A program made the position numbers and the translations under genes. Of a stretch of 64,000 bases of DNA, positions 12,692 through 22,414 are shown piece after piece (the stretch's first letter is position 1; the number at the start of each line of letters is the position of its first letter). The DNA comes from Adiantum capillus-veneris (Eukaryota > Streptophyta > Polypodiopsida > Polypodiales > Pteridaceae): positions 89,613,025 to 89,677,024 of the forward strand of contig CM043958.1 of NCBI GenBank assembly GCA_014529385.2. Reading direction: 5' to 3'. The notes under the pieces were generated by a model, which saw nothing but the letters and a program-made list of their open reading frames with translations, was not told the DNA's origin and did not search any database.

Positions 12692-13137
12692 CTGTGTCTG
12701 CTACTGGTAAAGAAAAGGCGGAGGATCGTCGACGAAAAAAAGGGGGGGAAGACCTGTTGGACCGAGCACGTCAATGGTGCTGGCGACGCCCGTCAAGCAA
12801 GAATGGAGAGGGAGAAGGCTAACGGTAAAAAGCAAGCGAGGGGGGCGGATAGCGGGAGGGGGCGGGCTGGCGTGGATGACTGCGGGAACTGCTTCGGGCT
12901 GGCTGGGCAGCAGGCAGCAACGGGGGGCAGCGCGGGGGGGGGGGGGGAGCGGCAGGGAGAGCTGGCTGAGCTGGGCAGCGGGCAGCTGCGGGCTGCCAGT
13001 GCAGCGGACAGCAGCAGGGGTAGCGCGAGGGGAAGGGGGCAGCGCGAGGTGGACAAGCAGGAGAGCAGCGCGAGGGAGTGAGAGAGGGCGATGGCGCAAG
13101 GGGGGAGAGGTGCGAGCAGCAGCGAGCCCGGAGTCTC
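12692..13137 (-). promoter_or_regulatory. LINE A 5' UTR / internal promoter region
   Basis: GC-rich, G-rich on the plus strand (including a 13-base G run near 12940), with long frames on both strands that show only compositional peptides. By position, between the target duplication and the ORF1 start, it is the LINE 5' UTR; internal promoter function is expected for LINEs but not shown by sequence. Confidence 0.7.
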
Positions 13138-13154
13138 AACTCCATGTGAGAGTT
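13138..13154. repeat. Target-site duplication of LINE A, right copy
   Basis: Identical 17-bp partner of 6294-6310. It marks the 5' end of LINE A at 13137. Confidence 0.95.
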
Positions 13155-14570
13155 AATTTCAGCCAACGCAATAAACTTGCCCAACATGGCCTTTCCATGC
13201 ATGCAGTAAAGTGTCCCTTTCTTTGTGCCCTTTACAATCAGCCTTGAGCCTTTAGTCATTTTTCATGATCCTCTCTCAAACAAGATGCTGTAACCATGCA
13301 TATCCATCTGACCAACAGAAAGCAGACTCTTCTTGATTCCCGGCACATATCTAACATCATGCAAGACAGGCTCATTTGTGCCATCTATGGAGAGATGCAC
13401 AGTGTCAATACCCTCAATGGAACATGCATGATTGTTTCCAAGGTATACATGGCCATGCTTGCCTGCATCAAAAGTAGAGAAACACTCCTTGATAGGAGTC
13501 ACATGAAATGAAGCACCGGAATCAACTATCCAAGTCTGGGATAATGCATCATTGACAGTCAACAAAGCATCAATAAGATCACTCTTGGTGATCTTCATGT
13601 CTTGTGAATGAACATTAAGAGAGGCATCAAGGTCATAAGCATCATCATTTGACAAAGTGGCACACAAGATGTCCTCTACATCTGACAGCTCCTCAATCAC
13701 AACACTAGAAGCCACATTGGCCTTCTCTTTGTCCTTTGAGCTGTCCTGTGCATTTGTCTTGACTTCCTTCTTCTCTTTCTTTTTGTCTCCACCATTCTTT
13801 TTCTGTTCTAACTTGGCTTTGTAGTACCTGCAATCGGGTTTCTTGTGACCTTTCCTGCCACACTGATAGCAAGTCACATCACCCTTGCCTTTGCTGGCAT
13901 TTCCCCTTTCCTTACTCTTACTCTTACTCCTTTGTGCATAGACATTCTTCTTCTCTGTCCTGCCTCTAACCATGTTGGCAGAGCTGCCCTCTCCACCTGC
14001 TTTTCTCCTGATTTCCTCATTCAAGATAGAACCCCTAACACCATCAAAGGTCAAATTGGGGTTATTCGACAATGAAACCACCAATGTTTCCCATGAATCA
14101 AGTAAGGTCATAAGCAAGAAGATAGCTTTCAGCTTATCATCAAAAGGAGGCAAACCTGAATCCTGTAATTGCGACAAAGTACCTGTAAACAACGACAAGT
14201 GCTCTGCAGCGCTCTTGGACTCATCTAGCTGCATGCCAACAAGTTTTCGCATCAAATGCACTTGGTTGACAGGCGTTGTATTCTCATACATCGCCTTTAA
14301 CTTATCCCACACATCAAAAGCATTTGTGAGACCTTTCAAATCAATGACTGTCTCATCGATCATGGCCATTTTGATGTATGTAACTGTCTTCCTGTTCAGG
14401 CTAACCCATGCTTCATCCGACATATCCTGTGTCTTTACCTGTTTAAGTGCCCCTTCACAATCCTTAAGAAATAGGATTCCCTGGATCTTGTTTTTCCAAA
14501 GGTCGAAACCTGTTCCATCGAATCTCCTAATCTCAAAGAGATTCTTCACATCCGAAGAAGATGAGGCCAT
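13155..14570 (-). pseudogene. Copia A gag and protease
   Basis: A largely open frame beginning MASSSSDVKNLFEIRRFDG at 14570 (an in-frame ATG lies 28 codons upstream, but MASSSS matches the usual Copia start). Gag (UBN2-like) occupies about residues 15-200, the CCHC knuckle CYQCGRKGHKKPDC about 235-250, and the protease motif WIVDSGASFHVT about 350. A TGA at about 13263 interrupts ..LFERGS.KMTKG.., after which the frame continues to the LINE insertion. The TGA replaces an expected CGA. The product would form the particle and mature it. Confidence 0.9.
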
Positions 14571-15310
14571 AGATGCACGAATAAGAGGGATAATATGCTG
14601 AATTTTTGGGCAAAATGCAACAAAACCGGAGTATAACCTCACAGAAGTGTGCACTACAGCTCCAAATGGTCACAGGAGTAATTTGGGGCAAAATGGGTCA
14701 ATTACAGCACAAAAAACAATTTCTGAAATTTCTGCGCAGGAAATTTCAGCAAGTGAATTTGTGCTCAAAAACAACAATGTTAGTTGTTTTTAGCCTCACA
14801 GGACGTGCATAAGGCTAATGCACAGCCTTTAGAAGCATGTATGAGCAAAAGTCCCAATTTGTAGCATCAATGCAGAAAATTGAGCCACAAATGGTCATAC
14901 ATAGCCAAAACTTGTCAAATGTGCATAAATTGCATCATTTTGCACTTTCCTCAATGTAGATGCATCAAAAATACACTTGCAAAAACCTGCGCAAATCTGA
15001 AATTTGCTGAAAGTACCTGTTTTGGGACCTGTTTTTCAGCAATTTCTTTGTTTTCGGGTAGTGGGGACCTAGTAAAGATGTTCCCTCACCTTAATACATG
15101 ATTTGCAAAACCTGTATTTTTTCCTGTCATAACTTGTAATTTGCTGATTTTGACCTAATTTCAGTCTGTTTTAGGTCAATTTGACTAGCCAGGAGCCCTC
15201 TAGTGTCCGGGGACGAGTCCTTTGGCGATAAAATTGCAAAACTTCGCGTGAAAGGTGACCTCCTTGGCTGAAAATCAACGTTTGCAAGTTTGGAAGCAAA
15301 CCCTAAATTT

Positions 15311-15322
15311 GCTCTGATACCA
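15311..15322 (-). other. Copia A primer-binding site
   Basis: On the minus strand TGGTATCAGAGC, complementary to the 3' end of initiator-methionine tRNA, five bases inside the LTR end. This fixes the 5' LTR to the right of it. Confidence 0.9.
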
Positions 15323-15327
15323 ATTGA

Positions 15328-16124
15328 TGAGTGCGCAGCAATGTGTGCAAGTGATAGAGCACGAGGAGATGTGCAAGACTTGAGCCTTGGAGAGGAGGCG
15401 ATGGTGTGCAGAGATGGGCCGTGAGAGGTCGAAGTAGAAGAGAGAGGAGGCTGCACGATTCTTGTAAGGGGAATAAGTTGAGAGTGAATTGGGCTCTCAT
15501 TCCCTTTATTAAAGTATAGGACCATTTTTAAGTTAGTGGCCAAGTTCAATGTGAACTTGGCCAAAGGTTAGTAACCTTTAAAAACTATACACAAAAGGGG
15601 TCATTTGGGTTGGCCATTTGAGCCTTGGAGAGGAGGCGATGGTGTGCAAAGATGGGGCGTGAGAGGTCGAAGTAGAAGAGAGAGAGAGAGGCTACACGAT
15701 TCTTGTAAGGGGAATAAGTTGAGAGTGAATTGGGCTCTCATTCCCTTTATTAAAGTATAGGACCATTTTTAAGTTAGTGACCAAGTTCGATGTGAACTTG
15801 GCCAAAGGTTAGTAACCTTTAAAAACTATACACAAAAGGGGTCATTTGGGTTGGCCATTTGAGCCTTGGAGAGGAGGCGATGGTGTGCAGAGATGGGGCG
15901 TGAGAGGTCGAAGTAGAAGAGAGAGAGTGAGAGAGAGGCTGCACGATTCTTGTAAGGGGAATAAGTTGAGAGTGAATTGGGCTCTCATTCCCTTTATTAA
16001 AGTATAGGATCATTTTTAAGTTAGTGGCCAAGTTCAATGTGAACTTGGCCAAAGGTTAGTAACCTTTAAAAACTATACACAAAAGGGGTCATTTGGGTTG
16101 GCCATTTGGGCCTTTAACCCAACA
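15328..16124 (-). repeat. Copia A 5' LTR (797 bp)
   Basis: On the minus strand it starts TGTTGGGTTAAAGG at 16124 and ends ..GCGCACTCA at 15328, the TG..CA ends expected of an LTR, next to the PBS. No second LTR is present for comparison. Most of its length is made of three tandem ~240-bp units. Confidence 0.85.
15381..16107. repeat. Three tandem ~240-bp units inside the LTR
   Basis: Units at 15381-15618, 15619-15859 and 15860-16107, each starting GAGCCTTGGAGAGGAGGC and differing mainly in the length of a GA run. Each contains an inverted repeat; in the first it is TGGCCAAGTTCA-ATG-TGAACTTGGCCA (15537-15563), perfect with a 3-base loop. Each also holds AATAAA on the minus strand. They may be U3 enhancer or R-region repeats. 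Confidence 0.95.
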
Positions 16125-16582
16125 TCGTGCAGCAGACAGAGGCTTGTTTTAGGGTTCGTGCAGCAGTCAACAGGCTGTTTTTAGCTCTCTCTCTCTCTCT
16201 CTCTCATGGAGAACTGCTGCTGATAGAGTAGCAGGCTGCTCTCCAGCAGGTCACGAGCAGCAGATTCAACACCTTCAGCACCTGCAGCAACTGACGTGCC
16301 TACCCGCAGCAACAACATACCCAACTGCAGCTGCAGCCTTGCACGGCAATTTGTATCAGGGCAGCATGCATGCAGATCAATGAGACAACAATAAAAGCGC
16401 GACAAAACGATACGGATGTCAAAGTTGTAGCAAGTTTTTTTCAGATTTTTGGTTGAGGCCATAAATTAAGCAGGGTCAGAAGTAGAGACAGACTGCAAAA
16501 TCGGGGAAATGTATGTGTATAAATGTGGAATAGACATGTATGCATAGTGTGGAGATACCTGTCTACATAAGGTGGATTTCGT

Positions 16583-16585
<3 letters not shown>
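16125..16585. other. Spacer between Copia A and LINE B
   Basis: No gene recognised. It holds a (TC)n tract at 16185-16205 and repeated GTGCAGCAG words. The minus frame at 16181-16462 is not convincing. The five bases after the LTR (TCGTG) would be one half of the Copia A target duplication, whose partner is lost. Confidence 0.5.

Positions 16586-16629
<44 letters not shown>
16586..16629. repeat. (TC)n at the 5' edge of LINE B
   Basis: 44 bp of TC units ending ten bases before the ORF1 ATG at 16640. LINE sequence starts immediately after it. Confidence 0.95.
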
Positions 16630-16634
<5 letters not shown>

Positions 16635-16639
16635 ATCTC

Positions 16640-17530
16640 ATGGCATCCCCGACAGGGAAGAAAGCCACATTTATGGCCACCAACAAGCGGTTAGCAATCA
16701 TGGAGAAGGAGATGAAGGAGTACAAGGTGGAGATGGAGAGTGGAAGAAAGAGAAGGCGATCTTCCTTCAATGGAAAATCAGCGAGGACAAGCTTCGAACT
16801 GACGAGAAAATGGAACTTCGGACTGAAATTGAAGAACTCAAGAAGCAGATTTCAGCCCTTAAGAAAGAGCTAGCCGAAGCAAGAGCCAATGTTGGACTTG
16901 AAGAGGGAGAAATCCAACCCTCAGTGACGAAAGAACTTAAGGTAATCAAAGAACAAATGCAAGCCATCAAGGAAGAGAAGCAGCAAGAATGGGTAGAGGT
17001 GATCACCAAAACCCAAAAGAAAGTGGATGAGGCAGAGAAATGGATTGCAGTCGCCAAGAAGGGCAAAGGAAAAGCGGTATCAAGTTTCAATCCCCACTCC
17101 CACTATCATCAACATGACACCTCAAGAGGAACAACGAAGGCGTACAAGGGGTTTACATGTGAGGGTCACCGGCCTTAAAGATAGGGATCAAGTCGACGAA
17201 GAAGTGAAGGAGCTCATGGTGCTAATGGGGATAGATAAAGCGACACATGCAAGAGCATGGAGAGTTGGCAAGAAAACTGGAGGCATGGGGGATACATCGA
17301 AAGAGAGGGCTCTCATTTTGCGCTTCCCCTCTATTGAGGCGAAGAAGGAGTTCTTGAAAAAGAGGCCCACCCTCAAGAAGATTGGGGTCTATCTTGGCGA
17401 CGACCTCACCCTTTCACAGCTTGCCCATATGTAGGAAGTCATGTCAGAGATTAGGGCCGCTAGAGACAAGGGGAAGATAGCCTTTTACAGAGATGGTCGG
17501 GTGGTGATTGTAGAGCGGCACTCTACATGA
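16640..17530 (+). pseudogene. LINE B ORF1
   Basis: Begins MASPTGKKATFMATNKRLAIMEKEM. After a frameshift near 16745 it continues as a charged coiled coil (MELRTEIEELKKQISALKKE). After another near 17110 it continues as an RRM-like segment (LHVRVTGLKDRDQVDEEVKELM.., ALILRFPSIEAKKEFL) like L1 ORF1p. A TAG at 17432 splits LAHM and EVMSEIRAARDKGKIAFYRDGR, the typical ORF1 C terminus, which ends at 17530. It would bind and chaperone LINE RNA. Confidence 0.8.
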
Positions 17531-17560
17531 CGGTGTGAGACCTATGTGACCACACTGAAG

Positions 17561-20500
17561 ATGGCTACTTGGAATTGTAATGGGTCTATGAGGTTGATGT
17601 TGGTGCCTTTGAGGAGAGTTTCAGTGACAGGGACATTGTATTCCTCTCTGAGACTCACCAGGCTCTTGGACAGCTCATGCCACATGTGGCGGGGTACAGA
17701 TGGGAGACAGCCCATAGGATAGTCTCGAGATCTGAGCATGAAAGTAGAGGTTCAGGAGTAGCAGCAGTGCTATGTAGAGAGGAGTTACAACCACTACTAC
17801 ATATTGTACTGAGAGATGATCATACTAGCAGCTAGATACATGTGGGTGAGGTTGAGAGCTGACACAGGTCGATTTCTATACATTGCCATATGTTACTTCC
17901 CCCCCAGTACGTCAGTATATGCTGCATCCAGAGGCAGTCACCCTTCTCTATACTAGACGATGATATATTGGAGTTTTCTAGGGATGGTGATATCATCCTT
18001 CTAGGAGACTTCAATGCCCGAACGGGCAACTCTTAGACAGACTTCTATGACACTTCAGATGAGATGCTTAGGGAGCTGGATGTGGGTGAGTTGGGGCTTG
18101 ACAGATGCTCACATGACAGAGAGCAGACAGAGTATGGGAGATACCTCACGGAGATGACGACTACACATGGGTTGGCCATACTTAATGGCTTACAACAATT
18201 TTTCGGAGCAGCAGGTTTCACATGCTTTCCACATAGACACGGGGCCAATACAGTAGACTATGTTATGACACAACCGAGCTTTATTCCTTGTATTCAGGAT
18301 TTCACAGTGGGAGCCAGACCAGAGGGCGTAGCAGTGGATCATGCTCTCTTGACATTGTCCGTCTCATTTCAGTATAGTACAACAGAGACATTAGGAAGCA
18401 GGTCACATACCCGTTATACATTTACACCAGAGACTGACTCGGTTTATATAGAGGAGATTTGGGATTGCCTATGCACAGCTGGCCCATGCCTCTCAGTGGA
18501 GGAGTGCACCACTTTACTTGACTGAGACATTGCATGGTGGAGCATCAGAGGCATACCCACACACTCAGCCGAATCGGAGGCGACATTCTGGGAGCATGCC
18601 CTATGATAGTTGGTATGATGAGGAGTGCAGAGAGATGAGAGCCCAGCTTCAGAGGGATCTTCTTTTAGGAGTCATCTCTTACAGACAGTCTCGGATTGTT
18701 TTTCGACGCCTTGTGCGACAGAAGAAACGAGCTTACTTGGCCCAGATGGAGCGAGATTTGTATCAGTTGTTCTTGAGTAAAGACTTGGGAGAGGCATGGC
18801 GACTCTTTCATGAGCACTCCCCTCCCCCAGTGATTACTTTTCCTGATGTGTGGGGCTAGTATGCGACATCGTTCCTGGACAGGACCCCCTTCCAGATCCT
18901 AAAGAACCATGTCCACCTACGAGCACCTTCTTTACCACTGAGATGGTAAAGAGAGCCATTAACAGGTTGAGGACCGGGAGGGCATATGATCATGATGGTC
19001 TAGTAGCGGAGCACTTTATACATGCTAGGGATATGCTGGCCGAGGTTCTTGCAATATTGTTCAATCGGGTCATGTGTGAGGGATTACTTGAGACTTGGAG
19101 GTTGTCTATTGTGCCTATCTTCAAGGCAGGTGATCCTACAGAGCCAGGAAATTACCGCACTATTATGGTTGGACACATATTGGCACGGTTGTATGCATCT
19201 ATTCTTAAGCAGCAGTTCAGTAATTGGGCAGAGGGTGAGGGTGTACGGACAAAGGGTGGCTGGTTTCAGGAGGGGTTTCTCCAATGATATTTTGACACTC
19301 TGAGCCATCATTGAGGAGGGCAAGTCACATGGGAGACGGATTTATTGTAGCTTTGTGGATTTCCACAAAGCATTTGACATGGTACCGCAGGCTGCAGGAG
19401 ATGGGCGTGTCCATAGTGTTGATTTGGGGGATCATGGCTTTATACAGATCAGTGATGGGACATGTACACATCCCGGAGGGGATATCTGACTTAGTTCACT
19501 CCACTGTTGGGGTGAAACAGGGTTGCCCATTGTCTCCTACTCTATTTGGTATGTATGTTGATGAGGTGTCTGAATACATTGACAGAGAGAGCGATAGAGG
19601 TGCTCAGCTGGCAGGGACGTGGATCGCATTGCTATATGCTGATGATATTGTGTTAATCTCTGACTCACCTGAGGGTATGCAACGACATTTGGATGCATTA
19701 CAAATTTTGCAGAGGATAGTGGATTGTCTGTAAACCTTGGTAAAACCAAGGTTATGGTGTTTAACACCACACCACAGTGGATCAGGAGATCAACACCTAC
19801 TTTCACGTATGGTCATGATACTGTGGAGTATACAGATGCATACACGTACCTTGGGGTAGTCTTCACTGGGCCGATGTTTTCTTTGGTGAGAGCAACAGAG
19901 ACTAGATTGACTAGAGCTTATGCGGCCTTGGGAGGCTTGGAGAGGATGTGTTCGTAGGTTCAGTTCTAGGAACCACGGACAAAGCTATGTCTCTTTGATA
20001 CTTTAGTAGTCTCAGCTATGATGTATGGGGTTCAGGTATGGGGATCTTCTGTAGGCCAGGATGGTTGGAGACGTATGGAGAGGCCTTTGGTATCTATGAT
20101 CTCTCAAGTCTCAACTAATTAGAGCCAAGGCCTCCGTACCTCACGCTATCATCCGAGCATAGCTAGCTGCCCCCCCCCTATGGAGATTGAGGCGCTTACC
20201 AGATCAGTCTCCTTTGTGCATAGCTTATGGGATACTACTAGAGACATATATGCTAGACTGGCCCTTGAGTCTTCTAGACAGTTAGCGCTATAGGGAGACA
20301 ATTCATGCTGGTACGCACAGATGACATCATGGTTTCAGACGCATGGCTTCACCATGGACAGGATGCCCCCTTTCCAATACTCTCTTCAATCACCCTCGCT
20401 GTCTCTTACACGGGTGGAGATTACTAGACTCATTCGTCAGGACCTGATCCAGTTGGACACCAGGAATACATGGATAGACCCGCCTCAAGAGTTGGGCACG

Positions 20501-21180
20501 AAGATGGCTTTTTGTAGAGAGCATCTTCTCCACCTCACAGGAGATGGGTTTGTGATTCGACCCAGCTACATGGACACACATATGTCCCACGGTTTGCGTT
20601 GTGCCATTGGTCAGATACGCACATCCTCACATTAGCTTGAGATTGAGACTAGTAGATTCAAAGGGATACCAGCAGATAGCAGGTTATGCCACTTATGCCA
20701 GATAGAGCCAGAGATAAGAGTAAATTACATATGTCATTGCACAGTGTACTATGAGCACGGGGCCGTTTCCACTGCCTATTCAGAGAGGGTTTCGGTCCTT
20801 TATCTAGGGTCATGAGTTATGAGGATTAGAAATGCCTTGGACTATATCTACTTGAATTACATAGACATAGAGACACTTTACTGGGGAGAGCTAGAGAGAG
20901 ACAGTCCCAGAGACAGATTACAGATTTCTTTTCACTAGATATGGGACAGCCAGAGGAGCAGCCACCACCGTAGAGCTTGGCCCAGACTCACTCGACCACT
21001 ACTGGCACTCTTATCGACCGAGCATTGGAGCTATGGAGATCCAGACGACCACGACCGAAGAGAGGAGCTTCACAGCATAGACGGAGACCACATCAGAGGA
21101 TTCGAGCTATACTCTCTCGACACTCATAATGCAGATGAGGATGGATCTTCACCATTTCTCCACCCCCCATTTTGTCATTG
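17561..21180 (+). pseudogene. LINE B ORF2: endonuclease and reverse transcriptase
   Basis: Starts MATWNCNGS at 17561, 31 bases after ORF1. Endonuclease motifs are GDIILLGDFNART (near 18000) followed by a TAG, and NTVDYVMTQPSF with AVDHALLTL (18240-18360). RT motifs are FKAGDPTEPGNYRTI (about 19120), FVDFHKAFDMVP (about 19350), GVKQGCPLSPTLFGMYVDE (about 19510) and the catalytic YADDIVLIS (about 19640). A cysteine cluster CHLCQIEPEIRVNYICHC lies near 20690. Frameshifts occur near 18520, 18850, 19300, 19390 and 19730. The 3' boundary is approximate. Confidence 0.85.
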
Positions 21181-21331
21181 TTTCACATTCACATAGTTCC
21201 AGCGTATAGCAGTAGTATTTTGTTCTAGTTTCTTTTGTACCCAGACATGGTATTAGATTCACTACATTGTAACAAATTGGTCTCATAGGTCATTATGGCC
21301 TTTTGAAGTCGTTAATATAACATTTCATTTC

Positions 21332-21334
<3 letters not shown>

Positions 21335-21398
<64 letters not shown>
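21335..21398. repeat. (TC)n at the 3' edge of LINE B
   Basis: 64 bp of TC units immediately after the LINE 3' UTR, in place of poly(A). Confidence 0.95.
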
Positions 21399-21402
<4 letters not shown>

Positions 21403-21429
21403 TCCGCTCCGTCCATCTACTCTATCAAG

Positions 21430-21829
21430 CGGCAAGCCTCTATCTACTCTCATGAGGAAAGCACGTTCGGGGTTTGATGTACCATTGTGGGCTCACCCCC
21501 TCCCTAGTTAGGCTTTAGCCTTTTTTTGCCTCTTTATCACTTGCCATTTTGAGCCCTTGAGGTATATACTCATCTACTTGTATTCGCCATAATGCCATCG
21601 ATGTTTTATTGGCGTATTTTGCTATTACGAGTCATGTTTCTCATCTTTTTTGCTGCAAATTAATGTTCGAAGTGTTCTTAGCACTACGGTACATACATGT
21701 AGCTCCAAAAAATCGAGAAAAAATGTTTTTTTTTTTTTTTTTTTTGCCGTTCTAGGCCCATTCCCTAATTTCAGCCGACCCGACCCCGACCCCGACCCCG
21801 ACCCCGTTCCCCGTTCCCATGCTTCTATG
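21430..21829 (+). mobile_element. 3' end relic of a second hAT element
   Basis: This matches, with many changes, the 3' non-coding end of the hAT element downstream (24700-25036): the words CCATCGAT..TTTTATTGGC, GAGTCATGTT, a long T-run followed by TGCCGTTC, a (CCGACC)n-like subterminal cluster, and a degenerate terminus CATGCTTCTATG against CATGTAACTATG. Only the 3' end is present; coding sequence is absent. Confidence 0.65.
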
Positions 21830-21939
21830 CCACCACATCCGAGTGGAGAACTCTACTTCACTCATCTGAGTGGAGAACTCTACTCTGCTGTGTCTTGTCT
21901 ACAATTTTGAGTTATCTCTTTTCAGTTTCTGTAGTTGGT

Positions 21940-21947
21940 GTTTCTTG
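21940..21947. repeat. hAT target-site duplication, left
   Basis: GTTTCTTG, matched by GTTTCTCG at 25037-25044 (7 of 8). Eight-base duplications are the hAT signature. Confidence 0.85.
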
Positions 21948-22192
21948 CATAGTTACAGGGGACGGGGGGGACGGGCCCTAGGGCCGGGGGGCGGCCGCAA
22001 CCGGGCCGGGGACGGACGGGGACGATTGGATTTCTGGCCGGACGGGCGGGTCGCAAGGGGACGGACCGGGTCGGACGAGGACGGCCGGGAACAATGGTTT
22101 TCAGGCGGATAAAAATAGCCGTTTTTGACCGTTTTAAACGGTTGTTTGCAGCCCAACTGCCATATTTTGGGGGGGCTTGGCCCTTGGGAGGC

Positions 22193-22200
22193 TATAAAAG
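22193..22200 (+). promoter_or_regulatory. TATA box of the hAT transposase gene
   Basis: TATAAAAG about 215 bases upstream of the transposase ATG, following GC-rich subterminal DNA. Confidence 0.6.
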
Positions 22201-22414
22201 CCCCCTTGGGCCTCTTAATACTTATTCCCTCAAGGCTCAAGCTCTCCTCTCTACTCATAGCCTCATTGCTCAAGGCTCAAGCATGACTATACGCCGTGGC
22301 CCGTACGCTCTACACTCTACCCTTGAGTCTCCACTCTCTCCCTCTTCTGCCCACTTTGAAGCTCTCCTCTAACTCCTCTAACTTCTAAGCTCTACTCTCT
22401 CGAGTCTCTCCATC

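Larger units (their letters stand above)
6311..13137 (-). mobile_element. LINE A: full-length L1-type retrotransposon
   Basis: A 6.83-kb minus-strand element inserted into Copia A. It has a short poly(A) end (T-run 6311-6316 on the plus strand), a 17-bp target duplication, a GC-rich 5' region (about 12692-13137), ORF1 (DUF4283-like plus CCHC) and ORF2 (AP endonuclease, RT, zf-RVT-like C terminus). This layout is that of plant L1 LINEs. Frameshifts and stops in both ORFs show it is now inactive, although structurally complete. Confidence 0.93.
3819..16124 (-). mobile_element. Copia A: Ty1/Copia retrotransposon, 3'-truncated, with nested LINE
   Basis: On the minus strand this runs 5' LTR (16124-15328), PBS, gag with CCHC knuckle, protease, then an interruption by LINE A at 6311-13137, then integrase, RT and the first part of RNase H (6310-3819). 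The domain order PR-IN-RT-RH is Copia type. The 3' end of RNase H and the 3' LTR are missing: Copia sequence stops inside RNase H (just after EASKEAIWLA) where LINE A2 begins. Several frameshifts and stops show it is inactive. Confidence 0.9.
16586..21398 (+). mobile_element. LINE B: (TC)n-bounded non-LTR retrotransposon
   Basis: Plus-strand LINE with ORF1 (coiled coil plus RRM-like region) and ORF2 (endonuclease, RT, cysteine-rich C terminus). It lies between a 44-bp (TC)n tract (16586-16629) and a 64-bp (TC)n tract (21335-21398) and has no poly(A) tail; its 3' end reads TTAATATAAC then T/C-rich sequence into (TC)n. It differs from LINE A in all proteins and shares its 3' terminal words (GTCTCATAGGTC) with two other copies in this window. 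Stops and frameshifts make it inactive. Confidence 0.85.

Noticed and set aside
12593-13259. Overlapping frames in the GC-rich LINE A 5' region
   Set aside because: They lie in the LINE 5' UTR and run across the LINE-Copia junction; low-complexity peptides only.
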